Shown: positions 9,301 through 16,242, counted from the stretch's first letter. The stretch is 32,210 nt of DNA from JAEXNA01 sp050486105 (GCA_050486105.1 JBJHCR010000033.1:1-32210), one strand, 5' to 3'. Notes: generated from the letters alone by a model not told the origin. Made by a program: numbers and translations.

Positions 9301-10491
9301 CCTGGGGAGACTGCCGATGAGAGTTATCGAAACCCTCCTGAGTGCCACTTAGTGGTCAGCAACAAGAACTTGCAAGGCCAGGACCTGTACTGCCTGAATC
9401 AGATATTCACCAGTTTTCACTCCAGAGGCCAGTGCTACTACCCCACTGATTTCCCGGAACCAGGACCGAGCCTTCCTTCTGGGCGGACACTGGAGTTTTC
9501 CGGTCGCCTCTTCCATCCCGAAGACCCGCTGCCCATGCCTTTAGGCTCTCGTTTGACGGGGGCACCCATGGTCGCCGGAGGCGGCACCCTGATCGGCCCA
9601 GGAAAGTACGGTCAGTTTCACCTGAAAGCCGAGGGCCCACAGGCTCAAATCGTCTACCAGGTAGAGCTCGGAGTGCCTCCGGACTATTCAAGCTGTCGTT
9701 CGCATTCGAGTCCCGGTGTTGAGTTGCTGCGTTCCAGCATCAAGCTGGAAACTCTCCCCCCTCCAGTCCAAGATTGGGTTTCCTTCCATCGCGCCGCCCG
9801 TGAGTCCGATTCGAGAACCGCTCAGGATGCTTTGGCCTTCGTGGTGGGTCATTATCGCTACGATCTGAGTTTTCGCGAGCACCCAAACTTCCAAAGGGAC
9901 GAACTGCTGACTCGGGGCCTCGGAGGTGAGAATCTGTTCTTGAGGGGGCTGCATGCTGCAGCAGACGGCCAGTTTCTCGGGGGCGGGAGCTGCGTCGAAC
10001 TCAGCATCTTGCTCCTGGAGATCTTGCGGTTGGTGGGCATCCCCTGCGCTATGGCGGATGTTTGGGCCTTGGAGAGGGGGCTGATTCACAGATGCGACCA
10101 CAACATCGTTCTGGTCTTGCTGGAGAACCAATTGGGGCCGGTCTGGCTGCCTCTGGACCCCAGTTTCAGCAGGACTAAAAAAACGGAGGTGGGTCAGACT
10201 GAGCCCACTCGAGCCGAACTGTTGAGAGCTGCGGTAGAGTTGGTGCTGGGTCAGGAGGCCTCGAAGGCCTTTCACGGATCGTGCTCCGAGGGTGCGATGG
10301 AGGATGCCCTGATCGGGCGCCTGGGGAACTCGGGGCGTCTAGAGGCTCTCTTGGAGTGCTTGGCCCAAGGGGAGCGGAACTTGTTGAAGCTGGAAGGCGA
10401 TCTCCTATGGTTGGCCCAGAACGGTTATCTCAAGGTCGAACAGCAGCGAGTCTACCGAGTCTTGCCTCGCCGACCCAAAAGCGAGAACTAG
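3358..10491 (+). CDS. Giant sacsin-like GHKL ATPase with C-terminal transglutaminase-like domain
   Basis: About 2,377 residues, including four unknown ones at the assembly gap. Residues about 195-400 form a sacsin/Hsp90-type nucleotide-binding domain: ELLQNADDAGA (Asn214 would bind Mg), INDG (Asp237), SIGQTTKKSSQIGYFGVGFKS (near 255-270). From about residue 500 to 1,525 comes a helical leucine-rich body with a recurring short motif, (L/V)P(L/I/V)(F/W) followed by a few residues and G, at near-100-residue spacing. Residues about 2,160-2,275 resemble a transglutaminase/cysteine-protease-like fold: GGGSCVELS (Cys2212), CDHNIV (His2248), LPLDPSFSR (Asp2267). Sacsin relatives are co-chaperone-like; the covalent-chemistry domain is an uncommon addition. 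The start is uncertain: ATG 3358 is chosen, and the frame is open back to a TTG at 3295. No Shine-Dalgarno site is clear. Confidence 0.85.
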   Translation: MLQLVSQETFSQWLLEEQLAYLDERLTSETGSELWRLCAGSPDSGPLLHLSRRMAESGFPLSGSELLILPPVVLGSLLEQPFWVQAVESAWEQATLDHLVSFCLLDRYLRRRDLKRWEALGAKVEAQAEELLRTGSPPSPSLLMRVSGSAQRRLERAHPEAWVAWTPIHQQAAHEALRLLAARPRDVSQANAERLLAQQVYTDPGHFLLELLQNADDAGATLLEARFEPHQITVINDGVPFDFRDLVGLLSIGQTTKKSSQIGYFGVGFKSVYQVSDRPRLSSGPFHFEIADISIPRPLAGSEEAGQTVLELPLKKGVEVEELWGRALELDPALLLNLPSLQEIVFVRGAQQHRLSLDHLGGSRHRLSWGPEQRTYQLLVGSYRHPWARPVGKAQVAEVRVALPEDELPLGTSLYSFLPVLEESGLRFVVSSHFDVPVDRERLDPDSDWNRGLIATLAPLLAGAFAQDSELGYRSLSRLPLPEDPLSESFVHLPTTLVDLLAPLPLFPSPDGSRRPGRDVRLLHPDLSQFYQIEQLPDGVVHLEDLRLRRWIQELGGQEFDLEALLLELTEGRLPFALALQDRDGDGDGAGRQAWNELHRLLNRDCEPSVLREVPVLLDHLGCPAAPKELVVLDPGWGELFTDPPRHVDLELAELSHCSTLLNRLGMSRLDWEQLLALLDSQGAEVVRLNELYRLLKGASPGMIREFFQRPLFPDCQGKLGPLAAPLFDSEQPTITVLDPDVPAELFPKGRFLAEDEGIEELLEQLGWPRMDLSQALEALAWEELSAEAAELLLEAVARSCWQPTATAIQTLVSLPIFQSTQGDRRTLNSLWRFSVEGLEELLTYLPALAPECLSAGVVEKFELQRYQPEANLDVLLGQLETQPQKLDIPATLDWLAGKAWCLSRDQLERLFECPIFGPGAALPLVRNQRQHRFRDGLLVADPEFVEIFASLSLPVLTAGETKRIWPLLEVAQFAPLSLPELVESLLQEPPRVEVLPKVQALFLSCEEELLSTVSTERRKKLPVWLTVDGEVTSGQELPPSDQLGQLTGRGGRRPVPGQEGLMELFPPNTSEQFLLRCIELEVRVGAPISEQPDWCDSVAKVDAVASHLRYRDFAVDAAGFLRDVPLFRAPKPAYLWLSRSSLVSALIHPDSSAEQLQNCEILEGTRLLESYLPWAGESEIRQAFYEALDSLLHSVTFHPDSRETLLSSPLWLNSLGEFKRLTELVWDLQVPGLAGDWTPHPEIPRELLERLASLLRLQRSSPELLLGERLWPSYLARPSWEVLEALATIGAHLDGEKIRELLPSAALSGMIPLPDGSDLHQGYLPPNGYRELRSLSPLRLESQSEGTLIDFLRKLGLSYLPPAQQLLDLSAGFTPEDGEALLALVEWAWKNRPEELETHWEVLACVPWLMGGDGNLRLPAQMFVQSGEMEDLVGQSPELFPRRRLSVALARRLGLKEEAHLDPMLVGRHLLRQAALGIRVSQRVYTFLEGALASKKVEPGYLRNAFSGSPWIWTDEGEYRSXXXXGVHQRYPKLATLFEIPAEVTPRVVLDFLKEMDSEPFCESLTRLLRASLAVLGGHEQAAPAKHWRVIPARSAQNGEATAVSAQEPGLVRSNSPTLVALFASSGRLYLADEGVEQDLSSALNRLYDRLGIPLLREAYTVHPDLSGRDLTQGMGAEVVAFRRLLRGLEGVLPRLRAARPEWEAGEWLADSRLRVLAGQGRLRVLEELRVTYRLPRVAEVAVEAAAVFDPEKRELLLSAAAVQRPREHAVSLSEGLLELVYQGPSSEGMVDLLNLLIPWADREGMDAYLDQRHFPNPSSPESRPGARLQERLGEILDYGLTRELERRFPELSGLDWSPWRTHQVRGPEGARELLELLGVVAPVEALLTTLDEMLKAQSLEHWLKENRQAAGGTPAEPNLSSFSAQPRALTSPGSFSPSEGGFQPAVMREPKVTLSAKIREKVGRMLSTPVLGLNSSRLNPGETADESYRNPPECHLVVSNKNLQGQDLYCLNQIFTSFHSRGQCYYPTDFPEPGPSLPSGRTLEFSGRLFHPEDPLPMPLGSRLTGAPMVAGGGTLIGPGKYGQFHLKAEGPQAQIVYQVELGVPPDYSSCRSHSSPGVELLRSSIKLETLPPPVQDWVSFHRAARESDSRTAQDALAFVVGHYRYDLSFREHPNFQRDELLTRGLGGENLFLRGLHAAADGQFLGGGSCVELSILLLEILRLVGIPCAMADVWALERGLIHRCDHNIVLVLLENQLGPVWLPLDPSFSRTKKTEVGQTEPTRAELLRAAVELVLGQEASKAFHGSCSEGAMEDALIGRLGNSGRLEALLECLAQGERNLLKLEGDLLWLAQNGYLKVEQQRVYRVLPRRPKSEN
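7924..7933. other. Assembly gap (10 N) inside the giant gene
   Basis: Ten N interrupt the coding frame after DEGEYRS and before GVHQRYP. The frame is the same on both sides if ten bases are taken literally, but a fixed run of ten N is usually a placeholder, so the missing length is unknown. Both flanks read as normal protein and no corruption is seen. Confidence 0.95.
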
Positions 10492-10496
10492 GAGGC

Positions 10497-10835
10497 TCAG
10501 GAGCTCAATTGAGAGTAGGCTTCTTCGCTGAACCCCACGATGAGGAGTTCTCCTTGCTGAGTGGTGGGGGCCCGCAGGGTGCCTGATCGACCGATGGCCT
10601 GAGCCAAGATTTCCTCCCCGTCGGTTTTGGGATCCAGGCGCAGCAACTTCTTCCCTTTGGTGATCAGCACTTCAGTGCAGGTGGAGAGGCGACTTTCAAA
10701 GTCGGAAGGTCCCACGGGGGTCTTCTTGCAGTCGGTGATTTCCATCACTTCAATTTGCTTTGCGGCAAGAAACTCTTGCGCTTTGGTGCAGCTTTTTCAA
10801 CCCTTGCGGTGATAGCTCCAGTCGATCTTTGTCAT
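10497..10835 (-). CDS. ArsC/Spx-like selenoprotein with UxxC redox motif (in-frame UGA)
   Basis: Read with the TGA at 10799-10797 as selenocysteine, this is one 112-residue thioredoxin-fold protein of the ArsC/Spx/YffB group. It begins MTKIDWSYHRKG-U-KSCTKAQEFL, then the KGKKLLRLDP strand, and ends with GRSGTLRAPTTQQ and LLIVGFSEEAY, the cis-proline region and last helix typical of the family. Selenocysteine 13 occupies the first position of a CxxC-like motif (U13-K-S-C16), where a catalytic cysteine is expected. The normal stop is also TGA. A SECIS-like hairpin follows. The reading frame and homology run unbroken across the UGA, so this is not a random stop. The ATG at 10835 is preferred (AAGGAAA 11-12 bases upstream); an in-frame ATG at 10943 would add 36 helix-like residues. 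It converges with the giant gene, 5 bases apart. Confidence 0.82.
10762..10781 (-). promoter_or_regulatory. Bacterial SECIS-like hairpin downstream of UGA
   Basis: On the mRNA, GCAAGA (10779-10774) pairs perfectly with UCUUGC (10770-10765) around the loop GUU. Two more G-C pairs (10781-10780 with 10763-10762) follow across a bulged C. A lower UGC/GCA pairing (10790-10788 with 10758-10756) is possible. The loop begins 23 nt after the UGA and its first base is G followed by U. Both spacing and a G at the loop start agree with what is known of bacterial SECIS elements read by SelB. Confidence 0.65.
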
Positions 10836-10948
10836 GCTTGCAGGTTTCCTTTTGAAGCCTTGAGTTCCTGGTCTCGCGGCCCTGATGAGAGTAGAGAGCT
10901 TGGAGACTTCGTCCTTGCTGAGTAGGTCCAGAAATTTCTCCATAAGCG

Positions 10949-10957
10949 TGCTAAACT
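10949..10957 (+). promoter_or_regulatory. Extended -10 promoter of the pilin-like gene, leaderless geometry
   Basis: TGCTAAACT is an extended -10 (TG, one base, TAAACT at 10952-10957). The GTG start at 10964 follows 6 bases later. The -35 region is poor, which the extended element could compensate. Transcription would start at the GTG itself. Confidence 0.5.
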
Positions 10958-10963
10958 TGAGCG

Positions 10964-12748
10964 GTGAGTTTGGATGTTCATGTGCGATTTGACGGCGTCC
11001 GAGGACAGACCATGGGTTTCGTCCTCCTGGTTACAGCCTTAGCCTTACTGGCCGCCTTCACTACCGCTGCTGTTTCCGTGTCCAGTTTGCGCCTAGCCTC
11101 TCGGGCCACCTCCATGGCCGTGGCGGAGAATCTGGCCGAGTCCGTGGTACAGGAGGCTTTGGCACTCATTCAGGAGGACTTCGGCTTTCAAGATTCCATC
11201 GAGTTGCCGGGCGGTCCGGGGTTGCCTGCCGGAAGCCGGGGCATTCTGACTTTTCAGCGTAATCTGGGAGTGCCGTTTTCCACCAACAATTTTCTGGGAG
11301 ACAGCCGTCAGGGCTGGGAGCGCCAGCTTCCGGACCAGACCATCCATCTGTTGGGGGTGGGGGAAGCCGCAGGAGTCAGGCGCACGGTGGAAGTGGTCCT
11401 GCACATTCCAAGCTTTCCGGTGGCCATGGCCTGCGATGGTCCGGTGACGGTGAAGAACTCTTTGATCAGTTCCTTCACCACCGATGATGAGGACGATGGG
11501 GGCCGCCCCTGGACCCCGGGGAGCGGATTCGATCTCTCGGAAGAAGACCTTGGACCAGGCCATCTGATCAGCAACAGTGAGCTCAGCGAAGCTTGTGTTC
11601 TGGACCCCCGAACGCGGGTGACCGGGGATGTTCAGGCCTTCGGTGGGGTTCGGGTGAACGGGGCCCGCATCGAAGGCGAGGTTCGCAGCCCATGGAGTCA
11701 AAAGGCTCCCTTACCGCGCTTCGACCTGGAACGCTTCGACCCCAAGATCAACGAGAACACCCACTACGAATCCTTGACCGCCCCAGGAGCCCACCTTTCC
11801 CTCATCGGAAATGTGCGCCACCAAGGAGACTTGATCGTCTCGGGATCTATCGAACTCGACAACGCCTTTCTTTATGTGGATGGAGACTTAGTTGTCCGAG
11901 GTCCCCTCCGGGGGGTAGGGGCGGTGGCGGTTCTCGGTAAGGTGAGCTTCGAAGGAGCGGTGAACCTGGAGAGCAATGAGCAGGTGGCGGTGCTCAGCGG
12001 TGGAGGAATTTCTCTTTCAGGCGATCACCCTGACCGTTCGCTCTTCCAGGGTTTGCTGTACACCAAGGGGCCCTTCGAAGCCTCCAAAGTCACTGTGCTT
12101 GGAGGGTTTATGGTGGATGACGGGGCCAGCACAGTGATCGAAGACTGCAACATCCTCTACAGCAATGTGAACATCAACCCCCGTTATCGCAAAATGGTGT
12201 ACGCTGTAGTGCCCAGATTCTATGTGCCCGGCGGCGAGGGTCTTCAAAGAGATGAGGAGGGCTATGCGACGGGGGTGGAGCCGAGCAATCGTCCGAGAGC
12301 CCCGATTCGCCATGTTTCCAATGTGCTCGATCTGGAACACGAGCAGTTTTTGAGATCAAACTGGGATCAGGACGATATGGGCGCGATCAGCGTGCACTGG
12401 GTCAACGAGCAACCCGTGTATCGCTACCACTGGGTAGGGAGAATAGGATCGGGAGGGATGGACGACCCAAGCTCTGCGGCTTACGTTTTTCGAACGTATA
12501 GCAGTGCGGAAGCGTTGGCCGAAGAGATGGCTCTTATCAATACGGGAGGTGTGCCGGCCCTTTTGGATATCGACAATCTGAAGGGCACTCCACCAAACCA
12601 GCAGGCCTACCGGCAATACCTCCTCCAAGTGATCCAGCATCTTGAGCAACCTCCCTACACGGACATCGACGTCAACTATCAGCTGACCCCCAACGAGTTT
12701 TTGATGAACGCTGATCGCCCCAGGATCCTCTATCGGCGGGTTTTCTAG
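10964..12748 (+). CDS. Pilin-like protein with beta-helix-like body
   Basis: A 594-residue protein. After a short charged leader, GQTMGFVLLVTALALLAAFTTAAVS (split around residue 17-40) looks like the hydrophobic N-terminal helix of PilX/GspK-type proteins made without a strict GFTLIE motif. Residues about 215-360 consist of short repeating strands (GDVQAFGGVRVNGARIEGEV, GDLIVSGSIELDNAFLYVDG, DLVVRGPLRGVGAVAVLG), the pattern of a bactofilin-like or right-handed beta-helix surface. The last 200 residues are tyrosine-rich and not recognised. It probably sits at a pilus or pseudopilus tip or on the cell surface. It converges on the kinase gene, which ends the opposite pseudopilin operon 14 bases away. 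Confidence 0.65.
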   Translation: MSLDVHVRFDGVRGQTMGFVLLVTALALLAAFTTAAVSVSSLRLASRATSMAVAENLAESVVQEALALIQEDFGFQDSIELPGGPGLPAGSRGILTFQRNLGVPFSTNNFLGDSRQGWERQLPDQTIHLLGVGEAAGVRRTVEVVLHIPSFPVAMACDGPVTVKNSLISSFTTDDEDDGGRPWTPGSGFDLSEEDLGPGHLISNSELSEACVLDPRTRVTGDVQAFGGVRVNGARIEGEVRSPWSQKAPLPRFDLERFDPKINENTHYESLTAPGAHLSLIGNVRHQGDLIVSGSIELDNAFLYVDGDLVVRGPLRGVGAVAVLGKVSFEGAVNLESNEQVAVLSGGGISLSGDHPDRSLFQGLLYTKGPFEASKVTVLGGFMVDDGASTVIEDCNILYSNVNINPRYRKMVYAVVPRFYVPGGEGLQRDEEGYATGVEPSNRPRAPIRHVSNVLDLEHEQFLRSNWDQDDMGAISVHWVNEQPVYRYHWVGRIGSGGMDDPSSAAYVFRTYSSAEALAEEMALINTGGVPALLDIDNLKGTPPNQQAYRQYLLQVIQHLEQPPYTDIDVNYQLTPNEFLMNADRPRILYRRVF

Positions 12749-12762
12749 CGATTGCTGAGGAG

Positions 12763-14148
12763 CTACTCTTGGGGTTGCTTCGGCGGAATTAGGGTCCGCA
12801 ATGCTCTCAAAGCCTGCAAGGCCTCGTCCATGCTCGGGAACCGGTCCTCAACCTGCTTTTGCATTAGGTGCTCCACTAAAGCGTCAAGTTCCGGTGGAAG
12901 TCCGGGTTTGATCTCCGAGGGTTTCGGGGGCGCTTGGGTCAAGTGCTTGGCGATCAGTACGAAGGGGTCGTCTCCCTGAAAGGGCCGTTGACCAGTGGTG
13001 AGTTCAAAGGTCATCACCCCTAAGGCGTACTGATCGGTGGCCGGCTGCAACTCCCCACCATCGAGTTGTTCTGGGCTCATATAGGCAGGCGTCCCCACCA
13101 TATGACCGGTCTGGGTGACCTTGGTTCCTTCTTCCTTCCGAGCCAGGCCAAAGTCGGCCAGCTTCACTGTTCCCTTATGATCAATCAATACGTTTTCCGG
13201 CTTGATATCTCGATGAACTACTCCTTGCTGGTGAGCGAAGGCTACGGCTTCAAAAATCGGCTCCAGGTAATCCAGGGCTTGCTCGAGGGGGAATCCTTCC
13301 ACAGGTATCAATTGAGCCAGATCGCTTCCCTCGAGCAATTCCAAGGCCATGAAAAAGGATCCCTGGAACTCCCCTGAGTCGAGGATTCGGACAATATTTC
13401 GGTGGCTCAGGCGCGAACTGACGATGACTTCTCGCTTGAAGCGGGTTTGGAACTCTGGGCTGTCGGTGGCGTGAGGGTGAATCACCTTGATGGCTACCGT
13501 TTCGGAATTCGGGTTCAGAGGATCGCGGTTGGCCCGATAGACGGTGGCCATCCCTCCGCTTCCCAAACGCTCCAAAATCCAAAAATCGGACAACTGCTTA
13601 CCGACCCAGTCATCCCCCTTAATCTTCACCGTGTTCTGTTCCAGCCAAGCCTCGAGCTTTTCTTCTGCTGCTCTTTTCTGACGATTGACAACCCATAGAC
13701 CTAGAACCAGCAGCAGAAAGGGAGTGGCCAGAAGGGCGTACCGAAGCATGGACGTGGCTATGGGCTCCAAGGAGATGATTTGGTCTTTTTCGGGGAAGTG
13801 GGCTTCGTTGCTATTGCGCATAGCATTTGCTACTTCAAAGGTTTGTGTCCGAGAATGATAGCCAGGCGCCTGAAAAGTGACCTTGACTTCGGTGATTTTT
13901 GTATTGCGTTTGAGCAGTAAAGGTTGAGGAAGTCGCCCGTGCACCGTCTCTGCCAAGGTGTCGGAGCCGGTCAAGTAGCCCTGAACGATCACCTCGGCAT
14001 CCGGGGGGTCCACGGTGAACCACAAAGAGAGATACTCTTCGAGACCAGAATTGTTGGCCAGACTCGGGCTTAAAGCCAGTCCAAACCAGAGCAACAGGGT
14101 GGCCACGATCCCTATACGTCTTTGCTTGCGCCGCAGACCCGAGTTCAT
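12763..14148 (-). CDS. Receptor-like Ser/Thr protein kinase, extracytoplasmic N-terminal domain
   Basis: 461 residues. A signal anchor (about 12-31) is followed by an extracytoplasmic domain (about 35-130) containing WFTVDPPDAEVIVQG and VTFQAPGYHSRTQTF, which resembles a PEGA-type beta domain. A transmembrane helix (about 134-154) and a cytoplasmic Hanks-type kinase domain (about 189-455) follow. Kinase motifs are complete: GSGGMATVY, AIKVI with the ATP lysine, HRDIKPEN, DFGLA, GTPAYMSPEQ. The order sensor-membrane-kinase is the reverse of the common PknB layout. The ATG at 14148 overlaps the stop of the upstream pseudopilin gene (ATGA), so the kinase is made together with the secretion/pilus parts and may sense or regulate that machine. 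That role is inference. Confidence 0.9.
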   Translation of the reverse strand: MNSGLRRKQRRIGIVATLLLWFGLALSPSLANNSGLEEYLSLWFTVDPPDAEVIVQGYLTGSDTLAETVHGRLPQPLLLKRNTKITEVKVTFQAPGYHSRTQTFEVANAMRNSNEAHFPEKDQIISLEPIATSMLRYALLATPFLLLVLGLWVVNRQKRAAEEKLEAWLEQNTVKIKGDDWVGKQLSDFWILERLGSGGMATVYRANRDPLNPNSETVAIKVIHPHATDSPEFQTRFKREVIVSSRLSHRNIVRILDSGEFQGSFFMALELLEGSDLAQLIPVEGFPLEQALDYLEPIFEAVAFAHQQGVVHRDIKPENVLIDHKGTVKLADFGLARKEEGTKVTQTGHMVGTPAYMSPEQLDGGELQPATDQYALGVMTFELTTGQRPFQGDDPFVLIAKHLTQAPPKPSEIKPGLPPELDALVEHLMQKQVEDRFPSMDEALQALRALRTLIPPKQPQE

Positions 14149-14561
14149 CGCCGCACCGAGGAGAGCTGACGCAGCATGGTCACTTGATGAGTTCGAGGGC
14201 CCACCTGCCAACTCACCGTGACCCGCATCTGCAGTAGGCGGTCCACCGGGGGCATTCGCTCTATGGTGACCACCGGCTCAAGACGCGTGGCATCGGCAAG
14301 CGGCGCAGGGTCCAACAATTCCCCGAACAGAGCAGGATTGTTGCGGTCCAGAGTTTGGCCGGCCAGGTTTTCCAACTGTTCGAAAGAGGTGGCTTCGGCC
14401 TGGGCGATGAGAAGCTGGGCGAGATTGGTGGCTTCTCTCTGGTGTTCGGCTCGGCGGACCATCAGGCCGGTGGATGGGAGCACCCCAAGCAAAAAAAGAA
14501 AAATCAACCCCAGCAGGCTGGCGCTCAAGATCACTTCGATCAGGCTGAAACCCCGTTTCAC
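14145..14561 (-). CDS. Prepilin-like protein (GspI/PilV type)
   Basis: 138 residues beginning MKRGFSLIEVILSASLLGL from the GTG at 14561. KRG/FSLIE is a canonical type III signal peptide cut after glycine by prepilin peptidase, leaving a methylatable Phe and Glu5. The remaining helix enters the pilus core, and the short C-terminal domain holds RLEPVVTIERMPPVDRLLQMRVTVSW, similar to minor pseudopilins GspI. The GTG overlaps the preceding stop (GTGA) and its own stop overlaps the kinase start. The longer frame to 14609 would bury the signal peptide and is rejected. Distinguishing GspI from PilV is not possible from sequence reading alone. Confidence 0.82.
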   Translation of the reverse strand: MKRGFSLIEVILSASLLGLIFLFLLGVLPSTGLMVRRAEHQREATNLAQLLIAQAEATSFEQLENLAGQTLDRNNPALFGELLDPAPLADATRLEPVVTIERMPPVDRLLQMRVTVSWQVGPRTHQVTMLRQLSSVRR

Positions 14562-15202
14562 TGCTGGTTCACCAACTGAAGGGCAAAGCGTTGTCGCAAA
14601 ATTTGCCACGATTCTTGGCCGGGCTGCACCGTTTCTCGTCCAAGTTCCAGAGTGACAAAGACTGGCAGACGTAGTTCCCCTTCGGTTCCCTGCTGGTCCA
14701 GGCTTAGATTTCGGACATCTGAGGACAACACCTTGCTCGATTCCAGCTCGCTGATAATCTCGACTAGGCGCAAAGGGGAGAGACGCTTGGCCCGCACCGG
14801 AAGGTGCTCATCCCCGCTCAGAACACCTTCGCCTAATGGCCAGCGCAAGTTTCTCAGGGTTCGGTCTTCGGGGTTTCGCCAGAAGAATTCGTATCGCTGA
14901 CTCCAAATCACCACCCCGTGCAGCACCTGCAAATCTTCTGCGGGGTTGAACGCCATGGCCACGCTGGGCTCTTCGCTCCAACTGAATCCAGCAGGTGAGG
15001 TCTGCTGGGCGGCCTGCTGTATTTTGGCCACGATCACTTGAGCTTGCTGCTGCAAGTGGCTGCGCTCTCGGAACTTTGCCGCCGCGCGTAAGGAAGGAAC
15101 CAGATAGCCAAAACCAAGGCCCAGGACCAACAGTGCCAAGACCCCCGCCACCAGTATCTCGGGAAGGGTGAATCCCGAGGTGGTTCTGCCACTCGCACTC
15201 AC
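14558..15202 (-). CDS. Prepilin-like protein (GspJ/PilW type)
   Basis: 214 residues with a type III prepilin signal: TTSG/FTLPEILVAGVLALLVLG, where Pro replaces the usual Ile before Glu5. The long globular part includes VIWSQRYEFFWRNPED and RLSPLRLVEIISELESS. Order and size fit GspJ or PilW minor pseudopilins. The GTG start at 15202 overlaps the stop of the gspF-like gene (GTGA), and its own stop overlaps the next start, so four genes form a tightly coupled operon. No gspE ATPase or secretin gene is in the window. Confidence 0.78.
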   Translation of the reverse strand: MSASGRTTSGFTLPEILVAGVLALLVLGLGFGYLVPSLRAAAKFRERSHLQQQAQVIVAKIQQAAQQTSPAGFSWSEEPSVAMAFNPAEDLQVLHGVVIWSQRYEFFWRNPEDRTLRNLRWPLGEGVLSGDEHLPVRAKRLSPLRLVEIISELESSKVLSSDVRNLSLDQQGTEGELRLPVFVTLELGRETVQPGQESWQILRQRFALQLVNQQ

Positions 15203-16242
15203 AGTTGCTCTACGACTTTCAGCATGGGACTCATGATAGCAATGGCCAGAAACCCCACCACACTTCCGACCACCACCAACACTAGGGGCTCAAGGAGACT
15301 TTGCCCCTGCTCGATGGCATACTCCATCTCTTCGGCCGTTTGGTCGGCCACCTGATCGAGGGTTTCCCCCAGCTTACCCGACTCTTCGCCGGCGACCAGC
15401 AAAGATAGTTGCACCTTGGGCAAGAGCTCCATCTCTTCCAGAGCCTGGCAGACCGTCGAACCATTCTTGAGCGAGGCTTGGGCGCGCTCCAAGCGGCTAC
15501 CCAGCAACGCTGACCAGGTGGCTTCCCGACATAGAGTCAGACTGCTGAGGATGGGAAGGCCAGCCCGGTAGCAGACTGAAAGAGCACGGCAAAGCTCACT
15601 GCAGATGGAGTTTTTCAGCACCTCACCCAGGCCGGGAATCTTAAGGGCGAACTCTTCCACCTTGCCTCGCAACTCAGGGTCCTGGCGGTAGCGACTCAAG
15701 GCAAAACCTAAAATCCCCCCCAGAGTGGCCGTTGCTAGCAGCAGGACCAGGGGAGAGGTGAGCAGATCGTTGAGGACTAGATAAACCTTGGTGGCCAGGG
15801 GTAGGGTGTCGGGGTTTTGCCGAAAGACGTCGAGCAGATCGCTGAAAACATAGGCCGGAGCAAGAATCAGCAGCAGCCCGCAAAGCACGATGACGAAGGC
15901 CGGGTAGGTCAACGAAGAGACCAGCTTCTGGCGCTGGGCCTGCCTCTTTTCGGTGAGATGGGCCAGGCGCTCTAGCACTCCGTGGAGGCTGCCGGTGTCT
16001 TCTCCGACCCGCACCAGAGCCACCTCCAGCGGCGAAAAGTTTGGCCCTTGACGCCGCATAGATTCGGACAAGCGCTGCCCACGCGAGATGTTTTGGGCCA
16101 ACTGCTCGATGGCCGGGCCCAAGGTCGGGGCCTGAGACCGGTCGCTCAGCAGCCTCAGAGCATTCAGAATATGGTTGCCGGAGCCCACCAAGGTTGCCAA
16201 ACCTCGAAAGAAGACAGTCTTTTCGGCACTCGCGCGACCCAC
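15199..16242 (-). CDS. Type II secretion / type IV pilus inner-membrane platform protein GspF/PilC
   Basis: 347 residues with two related GspF domains (about 10-130 and 205-335), each followed by hydrophobic segments; the membrane helices are near 115-140, 165-185 and 315-340. Family marks include FFRGLATLVGSGNHILNAL, SLTYPAFVIVLCGLL and LLVAGEESGKLGETLDQVA. This platform protein couples the cytoplasmic ATPase to pilin assembly. GTG 16242 is the first start after an in-frame stop. The protein is slightly shorter than the usual near 400 residues because it lacks an N-terminal cytoplasmic extension. It is the first gene of the operon and is divergent from the Uma2 gene. Confidence 0.9.
   Translation of the reverse strand: MGRASAEKTVFFRGLATLVGSGNHILNALRLLSDRSQAPTLGPAIEQLAQNISRGQRLSESMRRQGPNFSPLEVALVRVGEDTGSLHGVLERLAHLTEKRQAQRQKLVSSLTYPAFVIVLCGLLLILAPAYVFSDLLDVFRQNPDTLPLATKVYLVLNDLLTSPLVLLLATATLGGILGFALSRYRQDPELRGKVEEFALKIPGLGEVLKNSICSELCRALSVCYRAGLPILSSLTLCREATWSALLGSRLERAQASLKNGSTVCQALEEMELLPKVQLSLLVAGEESGKLGETLDQVADQTAEEMEYAIEQGQSLLEPLVLVVVGSVVGFLAIAIMSPMLKVVEQL

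Noticed and set aside
10497..10748. Stand-alone 83-residue ORF on the minus strand starting at 10748
   Set aside because: It is the C-terminal part of the selenoprotein seen by a caller that treats UGA only as stop; it would lack the first strand and active site of the fold.
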